Below are positions 1-9,282 of a stretch of DNA of 64,000 nt, one piece after another; position 1 is the first letter of the stretch, and each line of letters begins with the position of its first letter. The translations under genes were made by a program, and so were the position numbers. The stretch is from NCBI GenBank assembly GCA_021771575.1, contig JAETOX010000004.1, positions 1-64,000 of the forward strand, read 5' to 3'. The notes under the pieces were generated by a model. It saw nothing but the letters and a program-made list of their open reading frames with translations, made no database searches and was not told the origin of the DNA. Origin of the DNA: Bacteroides sp. GTDB lineage: Bacteria; Bacteroidota; Bacteroidia; Bacteroidales; Marinifilaceae.

Positions 1-54
1 CCCCGCTTACAATTTAAAGAGAGCCTGGGTATCGGATTTCAGGTATCGTTCTGA
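1..54 (+). CDS. 3' end of an outer-membrane beta-barrel-like protein (truncated by window start)
   Basis: Frame 1 reads PRLQFKESLGIGFQVSF*, an alternating hydrophobic strand ending in Phe, typical of outer-membrane barrel C-termini. Confidence 0.45.
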   Translation, partial: PRLQFKESLGIGFQVSF

Positions 55-146
55 TATTTTAAATAAATTTCACATTTTGCAGCTTCGTTTCCCGCGAAAT
101 AAGAATAGCTTTGCATACAGAATTGTGATTTTAAATAAAATGCCCT

Positions 147-1007
147 ATGGAAAAGCTACTTTATGGAGATTTTGAAGAGCAATACACCCAGTATGATACA
201 GCGGAAATTGCCATTCTTCCGGTTCCTTACGACAGCACAAGCACCTGGATCAAAGGTGCTGATAAAGGTCCCCGTGCTATATTGGAAGCTTCTCCGAATA
301 TGGAATTTTACGATATCGAAACGGATTCGGAAGTGTACAAACAGGGAATCGCCACCTTGGAAGCTGTTATGGAAGATTCGTCTCCTGAAGCCATGGCCGA
401 TGAAGTAGAGCGCCGGATGGACAAAATTCTTCAGGATAAAAAATTCCCTGTGTTGCTGGGAGGTGAACATTCTGTGAGTATCGGAGCCTTCCATGCCATA
501 GCCCGGCACTACGAAACCTTCTCGATCCTGCAACTCGATGCCCATTCGGACATGCGCGACGAATACGAAGGTTCGGCCTTTAATCACGCCTGCGTCATGG
601 CCCGGGCCAAAGAAATAACGCCCAGCGTCGTCCAGGTGGGTATCCGTAGTAGCGCAGTGGAAGAAAAGCATAATATCGACCCGGAACGCATATTTTATGC
701 CCACGAAATCAAAGAATCCGGCGATTCGACCTGGATGTACGAAGTATCCCAAAAACTTCACGATCACGTATACATTACCATCGATCTGGATGTGCTCGAT
801 CCGGCTTATATGCCTTCGACCGGAACTCCCGAACCGGATGGACTGAGCTATCGTGAAATCCTGACTTTACTCAAACTGATCAACGAACGACATAATATTA
901 TCGGACTGGATGTCGTAGAACTTTGTCCCAATGAAATTAACAAAGCACCGGACTTTTTAGCCTCGAAACTGATCTATCAAATCCTCAGTATCCGATTTAA
1001 ACAATGA
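147..1007 (+). CDS. speB: agmatinase (ureohydrolase family)
   Basis: Motifs GGEHSVS, DAHSDMR, SFNHACVM-type region and TIDLDVLDPAYMPSTGTPEP (Mn-binding ureohydrolase signature). Confidence 0.93.
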   Translation: MEKLLYGDFEEQYTQYDTAEIAILPVPYDSTSTWIKGADKGPRAILEASPNMEFYDIETDSEVYKQGIATLEAVMEDSSPEAMADEVERRMDKILQDKKFPVLLGGEHSVSIGAFHAIARHYETFSILQLDAHSDMRDEYEGSAFNHACVMARAKEITPSVVQVGIRSSAVEEKHNIDPERIFYAHEIKESGDSTWMYEVSQKLHDHVYITIDLDVLDPAYMPSTGTPEPDGLSYREILTLLKLINERHNIIGLDVVELCPNEINKAPDFLASKLIYQILSIRFKQ

Positions 1008-1597
1008 CTTATATTATCATCGCCATCACGATAGCTGTTTCCTTTGCCTGTTTTAATAACAGGCAATTGTTCGATAAACTGGCCTTAAAACCTTATCGGG
1101 TTATTCATGCCCATGAATGGTACCGGGTTATCACCCACGGTTTTGTTCATGCCGATTGGGGCCATTTATTCGTCAACATGTTCACTTTCTGGTCGTTCGG
1201 AGAATATATCGAAATTCTATTTCCTCAAGTTGGTTTTGGTAAAGGTGTTTTCTTACTCCTGTATTTCGGAGGAATGGTTGTAGCTTCGATCCCCGATCTA
1301 CTCCGCCACCGGAATGACTCCTGGTACACCTCGATCGGGGCTTCCGGTGCTGTATCGGCTGTATTATTTACCTCCATTTTCTTCAATCCCTGGGGTAAAA
1401 TCCTATTTTTTGCAGTTCTTCCTATTCCCGGAATTTTGTTTGGATTTCTCTATTTGGCCTATTGCCAATATATGGCACGCCGGGGAAGCGATAATATCAA
1501 TCACAATGCTCATTTTTATGGAGCAATCTACGGTTTCTTATTACCGGGGATCTTAAATCCGGTACTCTTCGATCTGTTTTTTAAACATTTGATCTAA
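1004..1597 (+). CDS. rhomboid family intramembrane serine protease
   Basis: HEWYRVITHGFVHADWGHLFVNM, GASGAVSA (catalytic GxSG) and C-terminal NHNAHFYGA; ATGA overlap with speB. Confidence 0.9.
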   Translation: MTYIIIAITIAVSFACFNNRQLFDKLALKPYRVIHAHEWYRVITHGFVHADWGHLFVNMFTFWSFGEYIEILFPQVGFGKGVFLLLYFGGMVVASIPDLLRHRNDSWYTSIGASGAVSAVLFTSIFFNPWGKILFFAVLPIPGILFGFLYLAYCQYMARRGSDNINHNAHFYGAIYGFLLPGILNPVLFDLFFKHLI

Positions 1598-1653
1598 AGT
1601 CTAAAATCGAAGAGCCTCCCCGAACGGGAATTTTGCATATCCGATAAAAATAT

Positions 1654-1661
1654 TATTTTTG
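1654..1661 (+). promoter_or_regulatory. Bacteroidota-type promoter for the ECF sigma gene (-7 TATTTTTG; -33 TTTTG at 1631-1635)
   Basis: TTTTG-N18-TATTTTTG, 21 bp upstream of the fecI start codon. Confidence 0.5.
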
Positions 1662-1682
1662 TCAAAGAATAATAAGTAAAGA

Positions 1683-2243
1683 ATGCATTCGTCAACATCT
1701 GAAATTTTAACGACTTTTGTCAAGAATCCGGACCAGGGAGGAGAATTGTTGTTCAAACGATACTATAAACCGCTAGTATTGTTTGCAGATTCTTTTTTGA
1801 CGGACATTCATTTTTCGCAAGATATCGTACAGGATGTATTTTACGATTTTATAAAACACCATTCTTACCGCCAGATTAGTTCGGAAACGCTCACCTCCTA
1901 CCTGTTCCGTTGTGTACGTAATGCCTGCCTGAATCGTTTACGAAACCGCAAGGTTATTATGGAAGCGGAATTGTTGAAATTCGAAGCAGCAGAAGAAGAA
2001 GCGATGACTATTTCGCCGGAACTGATTACTGCTATTCGGGAGGCCATCCAACAACTTCCTGAAAAAACACATCAGGTGATCGTCTCTATCCTTATCCAAG
2101 GAAAAAAATACAAAGAAACAGCCGAAGAATTAAATGTCTCCGTCAACACCGTAAAAACCTTATTAAGTCACGGTGTAAAACAATTACGGGAACAATTTCC
2201 CGATACGCTTTTGCTTTTATTTTTACGGAGTAGAAAAGGTTAA
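1683..2243 (+). CDS. RNA polymerase ECF sigma-70 factor (FecI-like)
   Basis: Region 2 'FSQDIVQDVFYDFIKH', region 4 'YKETAEELNVSVNTVKTLLSHGVKQLREQF'. Confidence 0.9.
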   Translation: MHSSTSEILTTFVKNPDQGGELLFKRYYKPLVLFADSFLTDIHFSQDIVQDVFYDFIKHHSYRQISSETLTSYLFRCVRNACLNRLRNRKVIMEAELLKFEAAEEEAMTISPELITAIREAIQQLPEKTHQVIVSILIQGKKYKETAEELNVSVNTVKTLLSHGVKQLREQFPDTLLLLFLRSRKG

Positions 2244-2290
2244 TCACCCCCTGTATAACTACAGATAACAGGCTATATCCCTAATACATT

Positions 2291-2362
2291 CCTTATTCAC
2301 TACCTTATTCACACCTTATTCCCGACGGTGTTAAATAAGAAGGAGAATAAGGAGTGAATAAG
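2291..2362. repeat. Inverted/tandem repeat of CTTATTCAC units in the fecI-fecR gap
   Basis: CTTATTCACTACCTTATTC (2292-2310) pairs with GAATAAGGAGTGAATAAG (2345-2362) with one bulged base. Confidence 0.7.
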
Positions 2363-2446
2363 ATATATTCCCTGTTCACACCCTATGAACACCGAAAAAT
2401 GATCAGTTATTCGACCGACTGACTGAAGGCCTGTCAAGAGGAACCC

Positions 2447-2466
2447 CGAACGTTAAAAAACGTTCG
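2447..2466 (+). other. 8-bp perfect hairpin CGAACGTT-AAAA-AACGTTCG in the fecI-fecR gap
   Basis: Read directly; no T-run follows, so not a classical terminator. Confidence 0.6.
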
Positions 2467-2594
2467 TCGGCCATACAGAACTATTCATCGTGCTTGTTTT
2501 TTGAGAGAAAAATTGATCTTTTCAAAAAAAATTGAAAAAATCATTCACCCATTTTCAAAGTTGTGTTCTTAACTTATAACAAATCATATTCTTT

Positions 2595-3749
2595 ATGAAA
2601 ATATCCGATCCAAGAGAATACATACAAGATTACCTCGCAGGCCAAATGAATCCGGAGGAAGAAAAGCAATTCAATACCTGGCTAAAACAAAGCCCGGAAG
2701 ATCAAAAGCTTTTCAAGCAATTAGCCAAAGACTATCAGGTGATTCGTTGGACTGCACAATGGGAACAACCGGCAGAAGAACAAGCTTATACACAACTGAA
2801 ACTGCGGTTACAACGCCGCCATTTCCGTATCCGCCTTTGGAAATATGCCGCTTTGTTATTTCTCCTGTCAGGAAGCGGGATTTTTCTTTGGCAACAGCAA
2901 GCACCGCAACCTCTTCCTCTCACATCGGTAGACTCCCGGGTAAACCGTATTTTTCCCACCCTAACCCTTTCTAACGGACAACAGGTACTGCTGGCCGATA
3001 CCCAACAAATTATTACCGGCTTGTCTGAAAAAGTGAATATCTTATTGAATGATTCCGGACTCCTGAGCTATACTCCTATCCCAGATAGCCCCCCGGCAGA
3101 AATCATATACAATAGCCTCTCTGTTCCCAAGGGTTGTGAGTTTAGCCTCACTCTTTCCGACGGGAGTCGCATCTGGCTCAATGCCGGAAGCAAGCTAAAA
3201 TACCCGGAAATTTTCGCCGGTAACCGCCGGGAAATCTATCTTGAAGGCGAAGCTTATTTCGAAGTGACCCATAACGAACAAGCCCCTTTCTTTGTTCACA
3301 CCCGCGACATGAATTTACAGGTACTGGGTACCAGCTTCAACATCAAAGCCTACCCTGACGAAACAGAGACGGTGACAACCCTCCTCACCGGCAGTATCGA
3401 ACAACATTATTCCTCTACCGGCCAAACCCTGCGATTGATGCCCTCACAACAATCCCGTTTCGACTACGCCACCAAAAACCTGCAAATCCTCGAAGCAACC
3501 CCCGAAGAAGTATTAGCCTGGAAAAACGGGAAGTTTATCGCCCGGGACAAAACCCTAGAAGAAATTTTCCGGGAGCTGGCCCGGTGGTATGATTTCGAAA
3601 CCGTCTATACCCGCCCAGCCCTCAAGCAGGTACGGTTCCATTTACATACCAACCGTTATGCCACTATCCGCGATATTCTGGATCATCTGCAATCGACCAA
3701 TGGCATTCATTTTTCCTATATCGATAACAAAATATATGTCAGTCAATAA
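2595..3749 (+). CDS. FecR family anti-sigma factor
   Basis: Single TM after the cytoplasmic domain; 'SVPKGCEFSLTLSDGSRIWLNAGSKLKYPEIFAGNRREIYLEGEAYFEVTHN' FecR signature; DUF4974-like C-terminus. Confidence 0.93.
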   Translation: MKISDPREYIQDYLAGQMNPEEEKQFNTWLKQSPEDQKLFKQLAKDYQVIRWTAQWEQPAEEQAYTQLKLRLQRRHFRIRLWKYAALLFLLSGSGIFLWQQQAPQPLPLTSVDSRVNRIFPTLTLSNGQQVLLADTQQIITGLSEKVNILLNDSGLLSYTPIPDSPPAEIIYNSLSVPKGCEFSLTLSDGSRIWLNAGSKLKYPEIFAGNRREIYLEGEAYFEVTHNEQAPFFVHTRDMNLQVLGTSFNIKAYPDETETVTTLLTGSIEQHYSSTGQTLRLMPSQQSRFDYATKNLQILEATPEEVLAWKNGKFIARDKTLEEIFRELARWYDFETVYTRPALKQVRFHLHTNRYATIRDILDHLQSTNGIHFSYIDNKIYVSQ

Positions 3750-3752
3750 AAA

Positions 3753-3780
3753 ACAGGAAGACGCCCTCACATCTTCCTGT
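3753..3780 (+). other. Hairpin between fecR and susC (possible attenuator or processing site)
   Basis: ACAGGAAGA (3753-3761) / TCTTCCTGT (3772-3780), perfect 9-bp stem. Confidence 0.5.
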
Positions 3781-3828
3781 AACAGCTTAGATAATCATCC
3801 CATTAATTAAACAAAGCTAAACAAAGTT

Positions 3829-6800
3829 ATGAGAAAAAAACGAAGATTACAACAAATCCTACGAAAGATGAAACTCCTTGTTCTTCTAACGTTAGTGGGA
3901 TTTTGTACTTGTCAGGCCGCAGTAAACGCCCAGAACAGCAAAATCACACTCTCCGCCGCCAACACACCCTTAGCTTCCGTCTTCCGGCAAATCGAACAAC
4001 TGACGGATTATATGTTTATTTACAAATCCGGCGACATCGCTCCTTTTACCGACATCACCATCGACCGCCAACAGACGGAAGTGAGTCGTATTCTCGACGA
4101 ATGCCTGAACGGCACAGGGTTGAGCTATAGCTTCAAGGACAACCTGATTATCATTAAGAGCGCTGCACAACAAGTCGATAGCAAGAAAGTGGGCGGAAAA
4201 GTAACCGACCAGCAAGGCCATCCGTTGCCAGGCGTAACCGTAATGATCAAAGGCACCAATTTAGGAGTCGTCACAGATACCGACGGCAAATACAACATTG
4301 AATTGCCAGACACGAAGGAGATTCTTTTGCGTTTCACCTTTATTGGCATGAAATCACACGAAGTAGTTTACGGAGGCCAAAAAGAAATCAATGTAACGCT
4401 GCAAGAAGAGGCCACCCAGATGGACGAAGTGGTCATTACCGGTTACCAGGTAGTGGACAGACGTAAAAATACCAGTGCAGTAACCTCTGTCAAGACAGAG
4501 GACATCATGATTCCCGGCGTATCCTCCATCGACAAGATGCTGGAGGGACAGATTCCGGACATGATGTTGATGACCAACTCCGGTGAAGTGGGGGTTGTAC
4601 CCAAGATTCGTATCCGCGGAACCTCGACTTTGATTGGTAACCGCGAACCGCTTTGGGTAGTGGACGGAATCATCGTACAAGATCCCGTAGATATTTCTCC
4701 GGAGGAGTTGAATGACCCCGATTACATCAACCGTATCGGTAACGCCATCGCCGGCATTAACCCGCAAGACATCGAACGTTTAGACGTATTGAAAGATGCC
4801 GCTGCAACTGCATTGTACGGCACCAAGGCGGCAAACGGAGTCATTGTCATCACGACTAAAAAGGGACATGTGGGACGTCCAATTATCAACTATTCCATGA
4901 CGACCACGTTGCGCCAACGCCCAAGCTATAAAGACCGCTCTGTCAATGTAATGAATTCCAAAGAACGCATCCAATTTTCCAGAGAATTGATAGCAAGCCA
5001 ATACCAATTTGCAGATGATATGGCATTGGTGGGATATGAAAACCTGTTGACCAAACTTTATAACCATGAACTGACAGAAGCGGAATTCAATCGCGAGGTC
5101 GCTTATTTAGAAACAGTCAATACGGACTGGTTCGACCTATTGACACAGAACAGCGTTTCCCATCAGCATACTTTAAGCGTATCGGGAGGTTCGGAAGAGG
5201 CACGCTACTATGCCTCCATTGGTTACAACCGGGACAACGACGTGATTATGGACGACCACAATGAACGCTTCACGGCAGCCTTAAATTTGGATGCCAACCT
5301 GACCCCGTGGCTGACAGCCTCATTGGGACTCAACGGAAATGTTTCCTCCAGAGACTATTATCAGAATGAAATCGCTCCGATGGACTATGCCTACAAAAGC
5401 AGCCGGGCAATCCCTGCTTTCGATGAAAACGGGGAATATTTCTATTACAAAAAAAAATATAATAACTACACATTCTACGATTACAACATCCTGAATGAAT
5501 TGGATAACAGTACGTACGGACAGGAAGGCTCCGGTTTGACGGTAAACACCAACCTGCAATTCAAATTTACCGATTGGCTGAATGCCAATGCGATTTTCTC
5601 CTATTCCACTTCCCATACCACCATCGAGGGATGGTGGGGCGAAAAAAGCTATCATGCTGCTTTATTGAGGCATACAGAATACGGAGTAATGCCAGACAAA
5701 GGAGAATGGGACGACTATTGGGAATCCTGGGACGGTGATGCTACTTACAGCACCTTGCCTTATGGCGGAGAATTGAGTCGTCAGGAATCGAACAACCGTT
5801 CCTACACAGCCCGCTTTCAGTTGAATGCTAATAAGTATTTCGGGATGGACAGCCAACACAATATCAATGCGTCGCTCGGTTATGAAATGAATTCCACCAA
5901 ATACAAGTCATACAGCAATACAACCCGAGGCTATTACAAAAACCGGGGGATGAGTTTTGTGAACAACATCAACCTGGACGATTATCCCGCTTATAAAGAG
6001 TGGATTGCGGCAAATGTTCCGTCTTTAACGAATTCATTGACCAATACGCTATCCGCATACGCCTCCGTGTCTTATAGCTATTATAATTACTTTACGGTAA
6101 ATGTCAATGCGCGTCTTGATGGTTCAAACGGATTCGGCGACCGGAGTAACGACAAATTGCTACCTATCTGGTCGGCATCCGCCAACTGGAATATGACGGA
6201 ACATGAGTGGCTGAAAAACGATTGGTTGGATATGCTGCGCTGGAAGTTCTCGTTCGGATATCAAGGCAACATGTTGAGCGACCAAACTCCTGTGATGCTG
6301 ATTTCCAAAAAACCGTTGGATGCTTATTTCGGCGAAAATATTTCATTGGTGGAACGCTATCCTAACCCCGATTTGAAATGGGAACAGACCACATCCTATA
6401 ATCTGGGACTGGAATTTTCATTGTTTAGGAATAAATTGAAGGTAGAAGGTTCCTACTATTGGAAGCATACCAAAGATGCTTTCATGACCAAGAGTATTGA
6501 TTCCATGAATGGAGTGGAAGGCAATTCGTATGTAGTCAACGGTGGGAATGTAGACAATCACGGATACAGCATCGCCTTGACCGTATCGCCGATCAACCGG
6601 AAAGATGTCCGATGGACTTTATCCACTTCTTTCTCCAAGACATTCAACAAGATAAAAAGCAATCCCGATCCCAATGAATATGAATTGGATGACTTCCTAA
6701 GCGGCAAGGCCATCGTTCGGGGACAAACTGTCAACACGTTCTATTCTTACAAATTTTTGGGACTGAGCCCGGTGGACGGAGGTCCGATGTTCGATGACGG

Positions 6801-7470
6801 AGGAGACAACAAAGAAATATTGCGCGGTTTAAGCAAAGAAGCCACCTATACCCGCATTTTGGAAGCCTCCGGACGGCGCGATCCAAGCATTTCTGGTAGT
6901 TTGAACACGACCGTGCGTTACAAAAATTTGCGTCTAAGCGGTTCGTTTGCTTATAGCGTAGGAAATAAAATCCGTCTGTTCGCCATGTATTCAGGACAAA
7001 GGGATGCAACCATGTCCGTCGAAGAAATCCGGGCAGAAAACAACGTGAGCAAAGATTTCCTGAATCGCTGGAAAAAACCGGGCGACGAACTCCACACGGA
7101 CATTCCTGCCATCATCAGTCAAGGTAGCGAATCGTATTACAAATATAATCGTCACTGGACAGATAAAAGTACGTATAGCGATGTACAATTAATAGCTAAT
7201 TCAATTTGGGATATGTATGATTATGGAAATCAGCGGGTAGTCAGCGGCAATTACCTGAAATGTTCGAATCTCAGTCTGACTTACGAATTCGGTGAAGAAT
7301 TGCTAAACAAAATGAAGTTGTCACGTTTGGCATTGACCTTATCAGGTGCCAATTTATTCACTATCTGTTCCAAGAAATTGAACGGACAGACACCCACGCA
7401 AAGCGGATTTACTACGATTCAGTTGAGCGCCCGCCCGAATTATTCATTCGGTTTGAGTGTTTCATTTTAA
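3829..7470 (+). CDS. SusC/RagA family TonB-linked outer membrane protein with N-terminal STN and carboxypeptidase-D-like domains
   Basis: STN region 'TPLASVFRQIEQLTDYMFIYKSGD', 'GKVTDQQGHPLPGVTVMIKGTNLGVVTDTDGKYNIELP', plug 'DRLDVLKDAAATALYGTKAANGVIVITTKKG'-type motif. Confidence 0.97.
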   Translation: MRKKRRLQQILRKMKLLVLLTLVGFCTCQAAVNAQNSKITLSAANTPLASVFRQIEQLTDYMFIYKSGDIAPFTDITIDRQQTEVSRILDECLNGTGLSYSFKDNLIIIKSAAQQVDSKKVGGKVTDQQGHPLPGVTVMIKGTNLGVVTDTDGKYNIELPDTKEILLRFTFIGMKSHEVVYGGQKEINVTLQEEATQMDEVVITGYQVVDRRKNTSAVTSVKTEDIMIPGVSSIDKMLEGQIPDMMLMTNSGEVGVVPKIRIRGTSTLIGNREPLWVVDGIIVQDPVDISPEELNDPDYINRIGNAIAGINPQDIERLDVLKDAAATALYGTKAANGVIVITTKKGHVGRPIINYSMTTTLRQRPSYKDRSVNVMNSKERIQFSRELIASQYQFADDMALVGYENLLTKLYNHELTEAEFNREVAYLETVNTDWFDLLTQNSVSHQHTLSVSGGSEEARYYASIGYNRDNDVIMDDHNERFTAALNLDANLTPWLTASLGLNGNVSSRDYYQNEIAPMDYAYKSSRAIPAFDENGEYFYYKKKYNNYTFYDYNILNELDNSTYGQEGSGLTVNTNLQFKFTDWLNANAIFSYSTSHTTIEGWWGEKSYHAALLRHTEYGVMPDKGEWDDYWESWDGDATYSTLPYGGELSRQESNNRSYTARFQLNANKYFGMDSQHNINASLGYEMNSTKYKSYSNTTRGYYKNRGMSFVNNINLDDYPAYKEWIAANVPSLTNSLTNTLSAYASVSYSYYNYFTVNVNARLDGSNGFGDRSNDKLLPIWSASANWNMTEHEWLKNDWLDMLRWKFSFGYQGNMLSDQTPVMLISKKPLDAYFGENISLVERYPNPDLKWEQTTSYNLGLEFSLFRNKLKVEGSYYWKHTKDAFMTKSIDSMNGVEGNSYVVNGGNVDNHGYSIALTVSPINRKDVRWTLSTSFSKTFNKIKSNPDPNEYELDDFLSGKAIVRGQTVNTFYSYKFLGLSPVDGGPMFDDGGDNKEILRGLSKEATYTRILEASGRRDPSISGSLNTTVRYKNLRLSGSFAYSVGNKIRLFAMYSGQRDATMSVEEIRAENNVSKDFLNRWKKPGDELHTDIPAIISQGSESYYKYNRHWTDKSTYSDVQLIANSIWDMYDYGNQRVVSGNYLKCSNLSLTYEFGEELLNKMKLSRLALTLSGANLFTICSKKLNGQTPTQSGFTTIQLSARPNYSFGLSVSF

Positions 7471-7482
7471 ATACATGGAATT

Positions 7483-9276
7483 ATGAGAAACATATATGGC
7501 ATATTTTTAGTTTTGCTGTTGGCTTCCTGCTCCAATTTCTTGCAGGAGTATTCGCAAGACCTTTCAAGAGTAGAAACCTATACGGACTTGGATGAAGTCC
7601 TGTTAGGAGACGGATACCTGCCAATGGGAAGGATTTATACCCCCAATAGCTCTTATAGAACTGAAAACAAATATTTTCAGGCCGTACACTACATGTCCGA
7701 TGAATTGGATGTATTTTCATGGGATGGGGATGGAGATAGGATGAGTATACAAGAAAAGATGTTCGGTTGGCATACCTGGCAAAGGGAAGTGGGGCAGGCA
7801 GCAGAAGGCAATTCACGCGTGGCTGAGGATGAAGATTGGAACAAGGCATATCATTGTATCAATACCTGTAATATGGTATTGGCTTTGATTGATGAACAGA
7901 AGGCAGAGAATGAGAGGGAGGAGTTGGAAAAAATGCGGGTCAAAGGAGAGGCAGCCTTTTTACGGGGATTGTATTATTTCACCTTGGCAAACCTTTATGG
8001 TGAGCCCTATTCTTCTGCAAACCTCAATAAACCTGCCGTACCGTTGAAATTGAGCGAAGTGGTGGAGGATAAAGCCTACACGACCAACACTGTAAAAGAG
8101 GTGTACGATCAGGTACTGGAAGATTTGGATTTGGCAGAGACTTGTCTCTCTGTCCAGGAAACATCCAAAAATCATCCTTATCGGGCGGATATCACAGCGC
8201 TCTATTTGTTGAAAAGCCGGGTATATCTGTATATGCAGAATTGGAAATCGGCTTACGAGTATGCACAAAAAGCGTTGGAGAAAAAAGACGGTCTGTTGGA
8301 CTTGAATACATTATCCAATAATAGCGAAGATGTGTTGACCAAAGCATCGGTAGAAACTATTTTCTCTATGGGAGGACATTTATTATCAACTTCAATTTAT
8401 CACCAAAAATATTATAGGTCCGGTAAGTTAATAAATTTACCTGCTTATCTGATATCTGATGAATTAGTAGCAGCTTTCGAGGAAGGCGACAATGATTTGA
8501 GAACGCAATATTACATTTCTCAAGAAGATTCCATTGGTGGAGGGTATGAATATACCAATTATGCACCGGGATGGGTATTCGCTAAAGTGAAAGGTTGGAA
8601 AGAGCTCGGGTATAAGGAAGTATCGGACCATTTCCTGTTCCGCACGGCAGAAGCCTATCTGAATGGAGCGGAAGCGGCCGCTTTGGACGGTCAGGAAAGA
8701 GAAGCCTGCCGATTGTTACAGACATTGCGTGACAATCGTTTGGTGGATAGTCATCCGGTTACTGAAAGCGGGGAAGCGTTGATCAATCTGATTCGTGAGG
8801 AACGCCAGCGGGAACTCTGCCTGGAAGGTCACCGCTGGTTTGACTTGCGGCGCTACATGGTGCGGGAGAAATATCCTTACACAAAAACCATTATCCATCA
8901 TTATACGAAGTTCAACTACGAAGAACCGGAATATTCCACACAATATATCTTGCCCCCCAATGATCCGGCTTATACATTGGCTTTGCCGAAAGAGGTGCTG
9001 GAATTCCGGAATACGTTGGGTATAAACCATCGTGTAGCTCGTAGTGGGAGTGATTTTATTCCCGATATCCCGGAAATACCGATGAGTGAAGCTTATTGGG
9101 CCGGTTACGAAGCAGGGAAAACAGCAGGACTGTATGACCTTGAAAATGATTCGTATGACGGATGGAATAGAAGAATAAGCGAAAATCCTTACGATGAGGA
9201 CGAAGATGAAGACGCTTATAATGATTGGAGGGGTGGATTTAGTGAAGGATATGATGAAACTTTCTATGGAGATTAA
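7483..9276 (+). CDS. RagB/SusD family lipoprotein with acidic C-terminal extension
   Basis: Lipobox LLASCSNF; 'RGEAAFLRGLYYFTLANLYGEPY'-type motif; 'FLFRTAEAYLNGAEAAAL', 'IREERQRELCLEGHRWFDLRRYM'. Confidence 0.93.
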   Translation: MRNIYGIFLVLLLASCSNFLQEYSQDLSRVETYTDLDEVLLGDGYLPMGRIYTPNSSYRTENKYFQAVHYMSDELDVFSWDGDGDRMSIQEKMFGWHTWQREVGQAAEGNSRVAEDEDWNKAYHCINTCNMVLALIDEQKAENEREELEKMRVKGEAAFLRGLYYFTLANLYGEPYSSANLNKPAVPLKLSEVVEDKAYTTNTVKEVYDQVLEDLDLAETCLSVQETSKNHPYRADITALYLLKSRVYLYMQNWKSAYEYAQKALEKKDGLLDLNTLSNNSEDVLTKASVETIFSMGGHLLSTSIYHQKYYRSGKLINLPAYLISDELVAAFEEGDNDLRTQYYISQEDSIGGGYEYTNYAPGWVFAKVKGWKELGYKEVSDHFLFRTAEAYLNGAEAAALDGQEREACRLLQTLRDNRLVDSHPVTESGEALINLIREERQRELCLEGHRWFDLRRYMVREKYPYTKTIIHHYTKFNYEEPEYSTQYILPPNDPAYTLALPKEVLEFRNTLGINHRVARSGSDFIPDIPEIPMSEAYWAGYEAGKTAGLYDLENDSYDGWNRRISENPYDEDEDEDAYNDWRGGFSEGYDETFYGD

Positions 9277-9282
9277 AATTCT

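Noticed and set aside
156-767. 203-aa ORF antisense to speB
   Set aside because: Lies within a clear agmatinase gene; no family signature; explained by codon bias of the sense gene.
1683-7470. Calling locus A a siderophore (fecA-type) operon
   Set aside because: FecI/FecR-like regulators in Bacteroidota control many SusCD systems; the receptor is SusC/RagA with a SusD partner, so iron specificity cannot be claimed.
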